This document shows positions 37,230-45,874 of a stretch of 64,000 bases of DNA, in pieces. Each line of letters opens with the position of its first letter. Positions within the stretch are counted from its first letter, which is position 1. The notes below the pieces were generated by a model, which made no database searches, had not been told where the DNA came from, and saw nothing but the letters and a program-made list of their open reading frames with translations. Position numbers and translations under genes: made by a program. Source of the DNA: Flavobacteriaceae bacterium (GTDB lineage: Bacteria > Bacteroidota > Bacteroidia > Flavobacteriales > Flavobacteriaceae); assembly GCA_002746415.1 (NCBI GenBank), contig NVXD01000015.1, positions 141,412 to 205,411 on the forward strand, in the 5' to 3' direction.

Positions 37230-37853
37230 ATGATCAAGACAATAGTTTATATCTGCTGCTTGCTGACCCTTAATTTAGTGGGGGCACAAAAAATAGTAAA
37301 AAAGTCCATTTTAAATCCCGACACCAGTTTTATTCAGATTGATGCAAACGAGAGTTACCAATTGGATATGGTAACAACAAATACAGATGAGCTTATTGTT
37401 GAGGCTATTATTGATGGGGAGTATAAAAATGATTTATTGTTAAACACAATTCAAGACGGACAAACAGTTCTAATTAGCACAAGTTTTAGACCTGGTTTTG
37501 TTAGTCCTAATGACAAGTTAAGTGCACATAAGGTAATTTCAATTGCTTTGAAGGTTAAGATTCCAAAAAATAAGAATATTAAAGTTTATGGGTTAAGTTG
37601 TAATGTATCTGTAATGGGCACATATAAAAATCTAAACATCACTTTGGAGGATGGACAATGTATCTTAAATGAAGTGGAAGGAGCTGTTGAGGTCAATACT
37701 TATAGTGGCGCTATAAAGGTGTATAATGCTAAGGCACATATTAATGCCACATCAAAATATGGTGTGGTATATAAAGAAACGGTACTACAAGACAAAAATT
37801 ATTATAAGTTAAGCTCGGTTACAGGAAATATCTACTTAAGAAAAACCGAATAA
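37230..37853 (+). CDS. Secreted DUF4097-like beta-helix protein
   Basis: A 207-residue exported protein (signal peptide of about 19 residues ending VGAQ). The remainder has regularly repeating short beta strands of the kind found in DUF4097-type adhesin-like domains (KIPKNKNIKVYG, NLNITLEDGQCIL, GAVEVNTYSGAIKVYNA, HINATSKYGVVYK). No catalytic motif. The function is not known. It lies between a terminator and lspA, with the lspA ATG 36 bases after its stop, so the two may be coexpressed. Confidence 0.75.
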   Translation: MIKTIVYICCLLTLNLVGAQKIVKKSILNPDTSFIQIDANESYQLDMVTTNTDELIVEAIIDGEYKNDLLLNTIQDGQTVLISTSFRPGFVSPNDKLSAHKVISIALKVKIPKNKNIKVYGLSCNVSVMGTYKNLNITLEDGQCILNEVEGAVEVNTYSGAIKVYNAKAHINATSKYGVVYKETVLQDKNYYKLSSVTGNIYLRKTE

Positions 37854-37888
37854 TATTGTTATTTTTGCCCAATCTATTATTTAAAGGA

Positions 37889-38536
37889 ATGAATCTGAAA
37901 AAATCCCTTCTTCTTGTTGGCATCATTTTGATTATTGACCAAGTAAGCAAGATTTATATAAAAACCCATTTTACATATCAAGAATCAGTTGTCGTATTTG
38001 ATTGGTTCAAAGTTCTTTTTATAGAGAATGAAGGAGCAGCATGGGGAACAAAATTAAGTGACCTTTTGCCAATTTCAGACAACCTTGGAAAGCTTATATT
38101 AACGGTGTTCAGACTTTTTGCAATTGTAGGAATTGGGTATTGGTTATATGATATTATAAAAAAGAAATCCCCTAAGGTCCTAGTTTTGGCTTTATCCCTA
38201 ATTTTTGCAGGGGCTCTGGGGAATATAATTGATTCAGTTTTTTATGGAGCAATTTTTAATGAAAGTACCCCGGTACAAGTTGCAAGCATGTTTTCTGATG
38301 AGCCTTATGGCAGTCTTTTTTATGGAAAAGTGGTTGATATGCTCCATTTTCCAATAATTAGGAATGCGATTTGGCCAGAATGGATGCCCTATTTTGGAGG
38401 TAAAACATTTAATTTCTTTGAACCAGTTTTTAATATTGCTGATATGTCCATTAGCACAGGCGTTGGAATATTGATAGTGTTTAATAAAAAAGCATTTGGA
38501 AAAAAAGAAGACGAAGAGGAAAATCAGAATTTGTAA
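37889..38536 (+). CDS. lspA: Lipoprotein signal peptidase
   Basis: A 215-residue inner-membrane aspartic peptidase that removes the signal peptide of prolipoproteins. The N-terminal helix has IIDQVSK, and the catalytic Asp pair is seen in GALGNIIDS and FNIADMSIS. It is longer than the Escherichia coli enzyme because of an insertion between the second half motifs, as I recall from other Bacteroidota. The ATG at 37889 gives a good N-terminal helix (MNLKKSLLLVGIIL); an upstream start in the same frame is not needed. It serves the many lipoproteins in this window. It overlaps fau at the 3' end by 13 bases. Confidence 0.93.
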   Translation: MNLKKSLLLVGIILIIDQVSKIYIKTHFTYQESVVVFDWFKVLFIENEGAAWGTKLSDLLPISDNLGKLILTVFRLFAIVGIGYWLYDIIKKKSPKVLVLALSLIFAGALGNIIDSVFYGAIFNESTPVQVASMFSDEPYGSLFYGKVVDMLHFPIIRNAIWPEWMPYFGGKTFNFFEPVFNIADMSISTGVGILIVFNKKAFGKKEDEEENQNL

Positions 38537-39084
38537 ACTTGCTCAGGCGTTACACAATAGTCTAAAGCAATATCATTAGCATTGGTGTCAGAAATTTCAT
38601 CTTCTGGTCTAAAAAGAGAAAGACCAATTTTTATGACATCTGGGGCACATTTTTTTAAAAAAACATCATAGTATCCTTTTCCATAGCCTACTCTATTTCC
38701 AATAGAATCATATGCAAGCAATGGAATAAACACCACATCAATTTGTTTTGAAGAGATTTCTATACCATTTACTGGTTCAGGTATATTCCATTTGTTTTTT
38801 TTGATAATTAAGCTATCTGTGAGCAAATAATTAGCTAAAGTATGTTCCCCCGTCATTTTTGGGAGCACAACATTTTTATCTTTCCCTTGTAGTATAGACA
38901 AAATAAAGCTGGTGTCAATTTCCTTTTTTTCTGAAATAGTTAGAAAAATATGATAAAAGTTTAAAGACCAAATAGGCAGCTCTAAAAGTTTATTTGCAAT
39001 TTGAATACTAGAATCTTGGAGTTCTTTAGAAGAGACCTTGTTTCTTAACTGAATATAGTTTAATCGCAATTCTTTTTTGAACAT
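38524..39084 (-). CDS. fau: 5-formyltetrahydrofolate cyclo-ligase
   Basis: A 186-residue cytosolic enzyme that converts 5-formyl-THF to 5,10-methenyl-THF with ATP. The N-terminal KKELRLNYIQLRNK helix and the C-terminal ATP-site block GNRVGYGKGYYDVFL are the family signature. Length is normal. It is convergent with lspA and overlaps it by 13 bases; there is a 640-base gap with no long gene upstream. Confidence 0.92.
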   Translation of the reverse strand: MFKKELRLNYIQLRNKVSSKELQDSSIQIANKLLELPIWSLNFYHIFLTISEKKEIDTSFILSILQGKDKNVVLPKMTGEHTLANYLLTDSLIIKKNKWNIPEPVNGIEISSKQIDVVFIPLLAYDSIGNRVGYGKGYYDVFLKKCAPDVIKIGLSLFRPEDEISDTNANDIALDYCVTPEQVYKF

Positions 39085-39127
39085 GATTGTCGACTAAACA
39101 AATATGATTTTCGGAGGAATAAAATAT

Positions 39128-39220
39128 TTAAGCTTGCTCTTTAATAGATACTGCAACGTAAATTTTAAAGAAAAGCATCAAAATTAAGTACATTCCCAAT
39201 ACAATAATATAATTCTCCAT
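39128..39220 (-). CDS. Putative 30-residue membrane peptide
   Basis: A short open frame from ATG at 39218-39220 to TAA at 39128-39130 encodes 30 residues with a single hydrophobic helix (about residues 4-24, IIVLGMYLILMLFFKIYVAV) and a charged C-terminus, SIKEQA. The shape is that of known small bacterial membrane proteins. There is no clear ribosome site, but these are weak in this group. The region is otherwise empty. It may be chance; the clean single-helix design in a non-coding gap is the only evidence. Confidence 0.4.
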   Translation of the reverse strand: MENYIIVLGMYLILMLFFKIYVAVSIKEQA

Positions 39221-39724
39221 CTGATATAAAATTTTAATCAACTAAATGTAAAGAAAAAAATTCACTTATTCCGTAAACTGCACTCTTTTACCGATGAAAT
39301 ACCTATTTTTTACAAAAGATTTAACATTTCTTTTGGGTGTAATGGAATTTTAGAAGAATACAATATGGTAATAAAGTTCTGAACGTCAAACGAATAAAAA
39401 TATTTTCAATTAAATTAGGAGTTAATTTTATCAGAATTTTCATCGGAGTCATTTTTGAGTATTTAACAAAATTGACAAGTAATTTTATTATTATAACATG
39501 TTTTTTAGTGGAATTTATATATTTCTATATAATCAAAACAAGAAATAAGTTTAATGTAATCTCAATTTTGACAAAAAAAAGAGTTCAGAGCAAATTTAAA
39601 CTCATTTAAAGAAGGAATTCAGTTTGATGATACACGTTAAAAATGACCAATAACTATGTGTTTAAATAAAAACAAATTATCTTAACTTTTCAGTATTAAA
39701 ATTAAAGCATCTTTTCCTTAGTTC
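39221..39724. other. AT-rich gap ahead of uvrC
   Basis: These 504 bases are strongly AT-rich and contain no supported gene, no repeat and no hairpin that I can make out. They would hold the promoter of uvrC, but I see no exact TAnnTTTG match near 39725. Confidence 0.4.
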
Positions 39725-41512
39725 ATGTCGGATATTCCAATAAAAGTACAACTAGCATCATTACCCAACAACCCTGGGGTATACCAATTTTATGACAAAG
39801 AGCAGTTAATTCTTTATATAGGAAAGGCCAAGAATTTAAAAAAAAGAGTATCCTCGTATTTTAACAAAAAGCATGAATATGGTAAGACTAGGGTGCTTGT
39901 AAAGAAAATAGTATATATAAAGCACATTGTGGTACCTACGGAATCTGATGCGTTATTATTGGAAAACAACCTCATAAAAAAGTACCAACCTAGATACAAT
40001 GTGTTGCTTAAGGATGACAAATCTTACCCTTGGATATGCATTAAAAATGAACGTTTTCCAAGAATATTTCCAACCAGAAGGCTTGTTAAGGATGGTTCTG
40101 AATATTATGGCCCGTATACCAGCATGCATACCGTAAAAACATTGTTGGATTTAATAAAAAGTGTATATCCATTAAGGACCTGTACTTATGATCTTTCCAA
40201 AGAGAAAATTCAGGCTAACAAGTATAAAATATGTTTGGAATACCATTTAGGAAATTGTATGGGGCCATGTGAGGGGTTGCAAGGAGAAGAAGAATATCAA
40301 ACTCAGATTGAAGATATTAGACAAATAGTTAAAGGAGATTTTAAATCATCCCTTCAGTATTTTAAAAAGGAAATGGTTGCTTTAGCGGAACAAATGAGAT
40401 TTGAAGATGCGCAATTAATCAAAGACAAAATAGAGGTCTTGGAGAATTACCAAGCAAGGTCCACCATTGTAAATCCAAAAATCAATAATGTTGACGTTTT
40501 CACCATAATTTCTGACGAAACCCATGCATATATTAATTTTTTGCAATTGTCCAATGGCTCAATAATAAGATCTCATACGGCAGAAATAAAAAAGAAATTA
40601 AATGAGACTGATGAGGATTTACTTCAGCTAGGAATTATTGATATTCGGCAACGGTTTAATTCGCAATCAAAAGAACTCTATTTACCCTTTAAAGTTTTTT
40701 TAGAGTCACATTTAAAAATCACAATTCCAAAACTTGGTGATAAAAAAAAGATACTGGACCTTTCGTTTCGCAATGCCAAATTTTACAGAATGGAACGGTT
40801 TAAACAAATTAAAATTATTGATCCAGACAGGCATATAAATAGAATAATGGCTCAAATGAAGAAGGACATAAGGCTGTCTGTTGAGCCACGGCATATTGAA
40901 TGTTTTGACAATTCCAATATACAAGGAAGTAACCCAGTAGCGGCATGTGTGGTCTTTAGGAATGGCAAACCTTCAAAAAAAGAATACAGACACTATAATA
41001 TTAAAACAGTAGAAGGGCCAGATGATTATGCTTCTATGGAAGAGGTTGTTTTTAGACGCTATAAAAGATTGTTAAATGAAGAACAGTCCTTGCCACAACT
41101 TATTGTGATAGATGGCGGGAAGGGACAATTGTCTTCTGCCCTGAAAAGCCTTGATGTTTTAGGTTTGCGCGGAAAAATTGCAATTATTGGAATCGCAAAA
41201 CGATTAGAGGAAATATATTTTCCTGGAGATTCAATTCCACTTTATTTAGATAAAAAATCTGAAAGTTTAAAAATAATCCAACAATTGCGAAATGAAGCAC
41301 ATCGTTTTGGGATTAACTTTCATAGAAATAAAAGAAGCAATGCCGCTATAAATTCTGAATTGGAAAGCATTGAAGGAATTGGAGAAAGGACTGCCCAACA
41401 ATTACTAAAAAAATTTAAATCTGTAAAAAGGATTAAAGAAGCCCCCATTGAAGATTTAGCATTGATTATTGGAATGGCAAAAGCAAAGAAAATATATGCA
41501 ACCTTTCATTAA
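39725..41512 (+). CDS. uvrC: UvrABC excinuclease subunit C
   Basis: A 595-residue nuclease of nucleotide excision repair. The N-terminal GIY-YIG domain shows PGVYQFYD and LYIGKAKNLKKRV (about residues 15-45) and makes the 3' cut. A UVR motif lies near 210-245. The RNase H-like domain for the 5' cut has CFDNSNIQGSNPVAACVVF and VIDGGKGQLSSA. The C-terminal helix-hairpin-helix is visible as IEGIGERTAQQLLKKF. All domains are present and intact. It is followed by a patatin gene 17 bases later. Confidence 0.96.
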   Translation: MSDIPIKVQLASLPNNPGVYQFYDKEQLILYIGKAKNLKKRVSSYFNKKHEYGKTRVLVKKIVYIKHIVVPTESDALLLENNLIKKYQPRYNVLLKDDKSYPWICIKNERFPRIFPTRRLVKDGSEYYGPYTSMHTVKTLLDLIKSVYPLRTCTYDLSKEKIQANKYKICLEYHLGNCMGPCEGLQGEEEYQTQIEDIRQIVKGDFKSSLQYFKKEMVALAEQMRFEDAQLIKDKIEVLENYQARSTIVNPKINNVDVFTIISDETHAYINFLQLSNGSIIRSHTAEIKKKLNETDEDLLQLGIIDIRQRFNSQSKELYLPFKVFLESHLKITIPKLGDKKKILDLSFRNAKFYRMERFKQIKIIDPDRHINRIMAQMKKDIRLSVEPRHIECFDNSNIQGSNPVAACVVFRNGKPSKKEYRHYNIKTVEGPDDYASMEEVVFRRYKRLLNEEQSLPQLIVIDGGKGQLSSALKSLDVLGLRGKIAIIGIAKRLEEIYFPGDSIPLYLDKKSESLKIIQQLRNEAHRFGINFHRNKRSNAAINSELESIEGIGERTAQQLLKKFKSVKRIKEAPIEDLALIIGMAKAKKIYATFH

Positions 41513-41529
41513 AATTGTATCTTAATACT

Positions 41530-43785
41530 ATGCAAAAGAGCATCATATTTGTTATTGTTTTATTTTTTTCCATTTCATTATTGGCACAAAAGAACCAAAA
41601 TGAAAAAGTAAAGGTCGGTTTGGTTTTAAGTGGAGGTGGTGCCAAGGGATTTGCTCATATTGGCGCACTCAAAATTTTGGAAGAAGCCGGAGTTAAAATA
41701 GATTATATAGGGGGGACAAGCATGGGTGCCATTGTTGGGGCGCTATATGCATCTGGGTATTCTGCAAATGAATTGGATTCTATTTTTACAAATATGGATT
41801 TCAAGGAGCTTATTCAAGATGATTTGCCAAGAAGCGCTAAAACGTTTTATGAAAAAGAGGATGCTGAAAGATATGCACTGACACTTCCTTTTAATAATTT
41901 CAAAATTTCATTTCCACAAGCTATTTCTGGAGGTCAAAATATATATAACGAATTGGTGAAGTTATTATATCATGTAAAAGATGTGAATGATTTTAATAAA
42001 CTGCCAATCCCTTTTTTATGTGTGGCCACAGATGTGGAAACAGGAAAACAAGTATTGTTGAACAATGGATATTTGCCAGAGGCCATTATGGCTAGTGGAA
42101 CATTTCCATCTCTTTTTGAGCCAACAGAAATTAATGGGCAAATATTAATAGACGGCGGGGTGATTAATAATTACCCTATAGATGAGGTGCAGGATTTAGG
42201 GGCGAATTTTATAATTGGTGTAGATGTACAAGATGAGCTATCTAAAAGAGAGTCCTTGTTATCTGCCACAGAAGTATTGTTTCAAATAAGCAATTATAGA
42301 ACAGTTCAGGATATGGTAGAGAAATCCAAACATACAGATATTTATATTAAACCAGATATAAAAAACTTTTCTGTAATAGATTTTGATATGGGTCAGAGTA
42401 TCATTCAAAACGGACAAATTGCTGCCATGGAAAAGTATGTAATCTTGAAAGAATTGGCAATCAAACAGGATAGTAAAAAAAGAAAGAAACTAGCTATACT
42501 ACATCAGGACTCCATAACAGTGAGTAGATTAAAACTTGAGGGAAATAATAATTATAGTAGAGGTTATGTGAAAGGCAAACTTAGGTTTGATTTAACCCAA
42601 AGAATAAGCTTTAATAAATTACTTAATGGAATAAGTAATTTGGCGGCAACAAAAAACTTTAAAACAATAAGATATGAGCTAAAATCTAACGGCATGGGTG
42701 ATGACTTAGTTTTAAAACTTAGGGAAAACCCCAACAAAATGTTCATTAGGCTGGGAGTCCATTATGATGATTTATTTAAGAGCGCTGCATTGATTAATTT
42801 AACAAAAAAGAATTTTTTAATGGATGATGATGTGGCTTCTTTTGATTTTATACTTGGCGATAATCTTAGGTATAGCATGCAGTATTATGTGGATAAAGGA
42901 TCCTATTGGAGTTATGGGGTAAATTCCAAGTTTGTCAATTTTGAACAGGAAATTAATTATGATTTAATACAATCTAATTTTAATGCCCCCATTAACAATA
43001 ATATAAATACTATTAATTTTGATGTAACGGATCTTACCAATCAATTTTATTTGCAAACAGTATGGCAAGAAGAATTTGCTTTTAGCGCAGGAGTGGAGCA
43101 TAAATTTTTAAAATATAGTACAAGAACCTTAGATAGCGCCCCAGATACGGATAGTCTTACGCCTTCAACTAGCAGTAGGGTACTTTATGACAAAAGCAAT
43201 TATTATAGTGCATACGGGCAATTGACGTTGGATACATACAATGATAAGTACTTCCCTTCAAAAGGCCTGTATTTTAATGGAGATTTTCATGTATATCTTT
43301 TTTCTTCAGATTTCAATGACAATTTCAAAGAATTTTCCATTGGAAACGCCAAAATAGGAGCCGCTTTTCCCATTGCCAAAAACTTGTCCTTGAACATAGA
43401 AACTGAGGGAGGAGTTAAGTTTGGAATTTCTAGGATAACCTCATTAGATTTTGTTCTTGGCGGTTATGGAGGTAGTGTTGTAAATAATTTTGTTCCTTTT
43501 CTTGGATATGATTTTCTTAGCCTACCAGGAAATAGTTATGTAAAAGCTTATGGAAAATTGGATTTTAAGTTTGCACCAAAGAACCATTTAATGTTTGCCG
43601 CCAACTTCGCTAATGTGGATGATGACCTTTTTAGAACGGGAGAATGGTTCACAGAACCAAATTTTTCGGGTTATGCACTTGGTTATGGTTGGGAATCTTT
43701 TTTTGGTCCCGTTCAAATGTTGTATTCATGGTCACCCGAGGTAGCATCTTCTATGGTGTTTTTTAGTATCGGTTATTGGTTTTAG
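41530..43785 (+). CDS. Patatin-like phospholipase with beta-barrel (PlpD type)
   Basis: A 751-residue protein with signal peptide (about residues 1-20, SLLAQ), a patatin lipase domain, a POTRA-like part and a C-terminal 16-strand Omp85-type barrel ending in a Phe. The lipase has the oxyanion Gly-Gly-Gly-Ala-Lys-Gly, nucleophile Ser64 in GTSMG, and Asp208 in DGGV. The architecture is that of type Vd secretion, in which the lipase domain is translocated by its own barrel, as in PlpD of Pseudomonas. In this form it may stay linked to the surface. I start at ATG 41530, which gives a proper signal peptide. It ends in TAG. Confidence 0.92.
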   Translation: MQKSIIFVIVLFFSISLLAQKNQNEKVKVGLVLSGGGAKGFAHIGALKILEEAGVKIDYIGGTSMGAIVGALYASGYSANELDSIFTNMDFKELIQDDLPRSAKTFYEKEDAERYALTLPFNNFKISFPQAISGGQNIYNELVKLLYHVKDVNDFNKLPIPFLCVATDVETGKQVLLNNGYLPEAIMASGTFPSLFEPTEINGQILIDGGVINNYPIDEVQDLGANFIIGVDVQDELSKRESLLSATEVLFQISNYRTVQDMVEKSKHTDIYIKPDIKNFSVIDFDMGQSIIQNGQIAAMEKYVILKELAIKQDSKKRKKLAILHQDSITVSRLKLEGNNNYSRGYVKGKLRFDLTQRISFNKLLNGISNLAATKNFKTIRYELKSNGMGDDLVLKLRENPNKMFIRLGVHYDDLFKSAALINLTKKNFLMDDDVASFDFILGDNLRYSMQYYVDKGSYWSYGVNSKFVNFEQEINYDLIQSNFNAPINNNINTINFDVTDLTNQFYLQTVWQEEFAFSAGVEHKFLKYSTRTLDSAPDTDSLTPSTSSRVLYDKSNYYSAYGQLTLDTYNDKYFPSKGLYFNGDFHVYLFSSDFNDNFKEFSIGNAKIGAAFPIAKNLSLNIETEGGVKFGISRITSLDFVLGGYGGSVVNNFVPFLGYDFLSLPGNSYVKAYGKLDFKFAPKNHLMFAANFANVDDDLFRTGEWFTEPNFSGYALGYGWESFFGPVQMLYSWSPEVASSMVFFSIGYWF

Positions 43786-43913
43786 TTTTGCTTAAAAGTA
43801 TTATAAACTTCCCTATTGCTAACAGATTCTTAAATTTCGAGAGTAAATTATAAATTACTGTTAACACAATAGTTAAAGTACGTTAAAACATATTTTAACA
43901 GAAATTGTTGCCG

Positions 43914-43921
43914 TAAATTTG
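43914..43921 (+). promoter_or_regulatory. -7 promoter box ahead of possible small RNA
   Basis: TAAATTTG exactly matches TAnnTTTG, in the non-coding stretch between the patatin and DUF3108 genes. No clear TTG sits 17-23 bases upstream. A transcript starting here (about 43928) would run into the terminator at 44000-44024. Confidence 0.4.
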
Positions 43922-43927
43922 TACCAA

Positions 43928-44028
43928 CATAAGGGGTGGTTCCCTTATTACTTTAAGTATTGGTTTTTCATAATTTAAAGTTTGGTTGGTTATTTAGGAA
44001 AAGCCCAGTTATTAACTGGGCTTTTTTT
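43928..44028 (+). ncRNA. Candidate small RNA or leader between patatin and DUF3108
   Basis: In the 332-base gap between two genes on the same strand, an exact -7 box is followed by about 100 bases ending at a textbook terminator. Near the proposed 5' end is a hairpin, TAAGGG GTGGTT CCCTTA at about 43931-43948. The order promoter box, hairpin, unstructured part, terminator, with no reading frame, fits an independent small RNA or a short attenuated leader of the DUF3108-TDO-M23-pgi operon. No known RNA family is recognised. The 5' end is an estimate from the box position. Confidence 0.4.
44000..44024 (+). terminator. Strong intrinsic terminator
   Basis: A perfect 11-bp stem, AAAGCCCAGTT at 44000-44010 with AACTGGGCTTT at 44014-44024, loop ATT, followed by more T residues. 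It lies 215 bases after the patatin stop and 93 bases before the DUF3108 start. Confidence 0.9.
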
Positions 44029-44117
44029 ATGCAATACTTTGGAACAAATTTTGTTTAAATATATGTTAACCACCATTGTATTGCTGTGGTTTTAGTAATT
44101 TTACAATACTATTTGCC

Positions 44118-44894
44118 ATGAAAAAGATTTCTATACTATTATTTTTGTTTATTGGGCTATCTCTAAATGCCCAGAAAAAACCTGCCTTTAAACCTGGGGA
44201 ATGGCTTAAGTTTAGAATCCATTATGGATTTTTGAATGCAAGTTATGCAACCTTAAAGGTGAACACAGATGAAATAGACAGCATCCCTGTATATCATGTA
44301 GTGGGAAAAGGTAAAACGGCTGGGTTTGCAAGCTTATTCTTTAAGGTAGATGATACTTATGAGAGTTATTTTGGAAAACAGGACGGAAGACCATACAAAT
44401 TTGTTCGTAAGATTAATGAAGGAGGCTATACAAAAGATATAGAGATTAATTTTGATCACGAAAAGGATGAAGCTGTACTAAATGATAAGAAAAACAAGAA
44501 AAAGTTTAATTTTACAATTCAGGACGACATACAAGATTTAATTTCTGCCTTTTATTACCTTAGAAGCAATTACAAATTTGAAGACTTGGTAGTTGGTGAA
44601 TCAATTGAATTGGATATGTTGTATGATGATGATGGCGTTTTTAAGTTTAAGCTTAAATATTTGGGAAAAGAAGTGGTTAAAACAAAGTATGGAAAGGTAG
44701 AATGCTTAAAATTTAGACCCTATGTTCAATCAGGAAGGGTTTTTAAAGAGCAAGAGAGTCTTTCTTTATGGGTATCCAATGATTTGAACAAAATCCCTAT
44801 TCGAATAAAAGCAAATTTGGCAGTTGGTGCCATTAAAGTAGATTTGGATGGATATAACGGACTTAGAAATCAGTTTAAAATAATAATGGATTAA
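44118..44894 (+). CDS. DUF3108 periplasmic protein
   Basis: A 258-residue exported protein with signal peptide MKKISILLFLFIGLSLNAQ. The rest is all-beta DUF3108: FKPGEWLKFRIHYGFLNASYATL at the start, DDIQDLISAFYYLRSNY in the centre and a C-terminal domain with GKVECLKFRPYVQSG and SLSLWVSNDLNKIPIRI. It resembles lipoprotein-carrier-type half barrels and the function is unknown. I use the ATG at 44118, because the longer frame to 44076 would hide the signal peptide. It heads an operon with tryptophan dioxygenase, M23 peptidase and pgi. Confidence 0.85.
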   Translation: MKKISILLFLFIGLSLNAQKKPAFKPGEWLKFRIHYGFLNASYATLKVNTDEIDSIPVYHVVGKGKTAGFASLFFKVDDTYESYFGKQDGRPYKFVRKINEGGYTKDIEINFDHEKDEAVLNDKKNKKKFNFTIQDDIQDLISAFYYLRSNYKFEDLVVGESIELDMLYDDDGVFKFKLKYLGKEVVKTKYGKVECLKFRPYVQSGRVFKEQESLSLWVSNDLNKIPIRIKANLAVGAIKVDLDGYNGLRNQFKIIMD

Positions 44895-44903
44895 GTCTTT
44901 TGA

Positions 44904-45863
44904 ATGAAGAATAAAAAAGATATTGAAGAGCGGATATCTAAACTTGAAGAAAAATACAAAGATTCTGGACAAGATTTAAATTCTTACCTGGACGGACTAC
45001 TATACCAACGTTATCTCACCTATTGGGATTATATACATTTGGATACTTTGTTGAGCTTGCAGGCTCCCAAAACGCATTTTCCAGATGAGGAGATTTTCAT
45101 CATGTACCATCAAATTACGGAGCTGTATTTTAAGCTTATTCTCCACGAACAAAAACAAATTGTGGATGATAAAACTCAAAATGTGGATTTTTTTATTGAA
45201 AAAACCAATAGGATAAATAGTTATTATAAAGTATTGATTTCCTCTTTTAGCATTATGATTAAAGGAATGGAAAGAGAGCAGTTTTTAAAGTATAGAATGG
45301 CACTTTTGCCTGCAAGCGGATTCCAATCTGCACAATACAGGATGATAGAGATTTACGCAACTCCAATGGAAAATTTAATTCATCATACGGAGCGTACATT
45401 GTTTTCTTCCAAAAATTCCATAGAAGAGTTGTACGAGCAGATTTATTGGAAAAAAGGAGCTACAGATTTAGCCACTGGAGACAAAACCCTAACCCTGAAA
45501 CAATTTGAATACAGGTATACGCCAAGACTAGTGCGTATTGCAAAGCAAGTAAAAGAAAGTACTATTTATAATAAATACCAACAACTGCCTACGGCGAGCA
45601 AGAAGAATAAAGAATTGATAGCCGCATTAAAGAATTTGGATATAAATGCAAATGTGAACTGGCCCTTAATGCATATGGGTTCTGCGCATCGGTATTTAAA
45701 AAAAGGTAATACTCCTATAGATGCTACAGGAGGAACAAATTGGAAAGATTTTCTCCCCCCAAGTTTTCAAAAAATTATTTTCTTTCCTGAGTTATATACA
45801 AAACAAGAGTTAAATGATTGGGGAAAACAATGGGCAGACCATATCTTTAACCCTGAAAAATAG
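44904..45863 (+). CDS. kynA: Tryptophan 2,3-dioxygenase family protein
   Basis: A 319-residue all-helical heme dioxygenase that opens the indole ring of L-tryptophan to N-formylkynurenine. The family blocks are present: FIMYHQITELYFKLILHE near the N-terminus (His and Tyr of the substrate pocket), GFQSAQYRMIE (Arg for the carboxylate), and the heme ligand His in HMGSAHRYL followed by GGTNW. The protein is typical of the larger flavobacterial form. It starts nine bases after DUF3108 and is followed by the M23 gene after 11 bases. 3-hydroxyanthranilate dioxygenase at 0.6 kb belongs to the same pathway; the intermediate enzymes are not in the window. Ends in TAG. Confidence 0.9.
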   Translation: MKNKKDIEERISKLEEKYKDSGQDLNSYLDGLLYQRYLTYWDYIHLDTLLSLQAPKTHFPDEEIFIMYHQITELYFKLILHEQKQIVDDKTQNVDFFIEKTNRINSYYKVLISSFSIMIKGMEREQFLKYRMALLPASGFQSAQYRMIEIYATPMENLIHHTERTLFSSKNSIEELYEQIYWKKGATDLATGDKTLTLKQFEYRYTPRLVRIAKQVKESTIYNKYQQLPTASKKNKELIAALKNLDINANVNWPLMHMGSAHRYLKKGNTPIDATGGTNWKDFLPPSFQKIIFFPELYTKQELNDWGKQWADHIFNPEK

Positions 45864-45874
45864 AAGCGTAAGGA

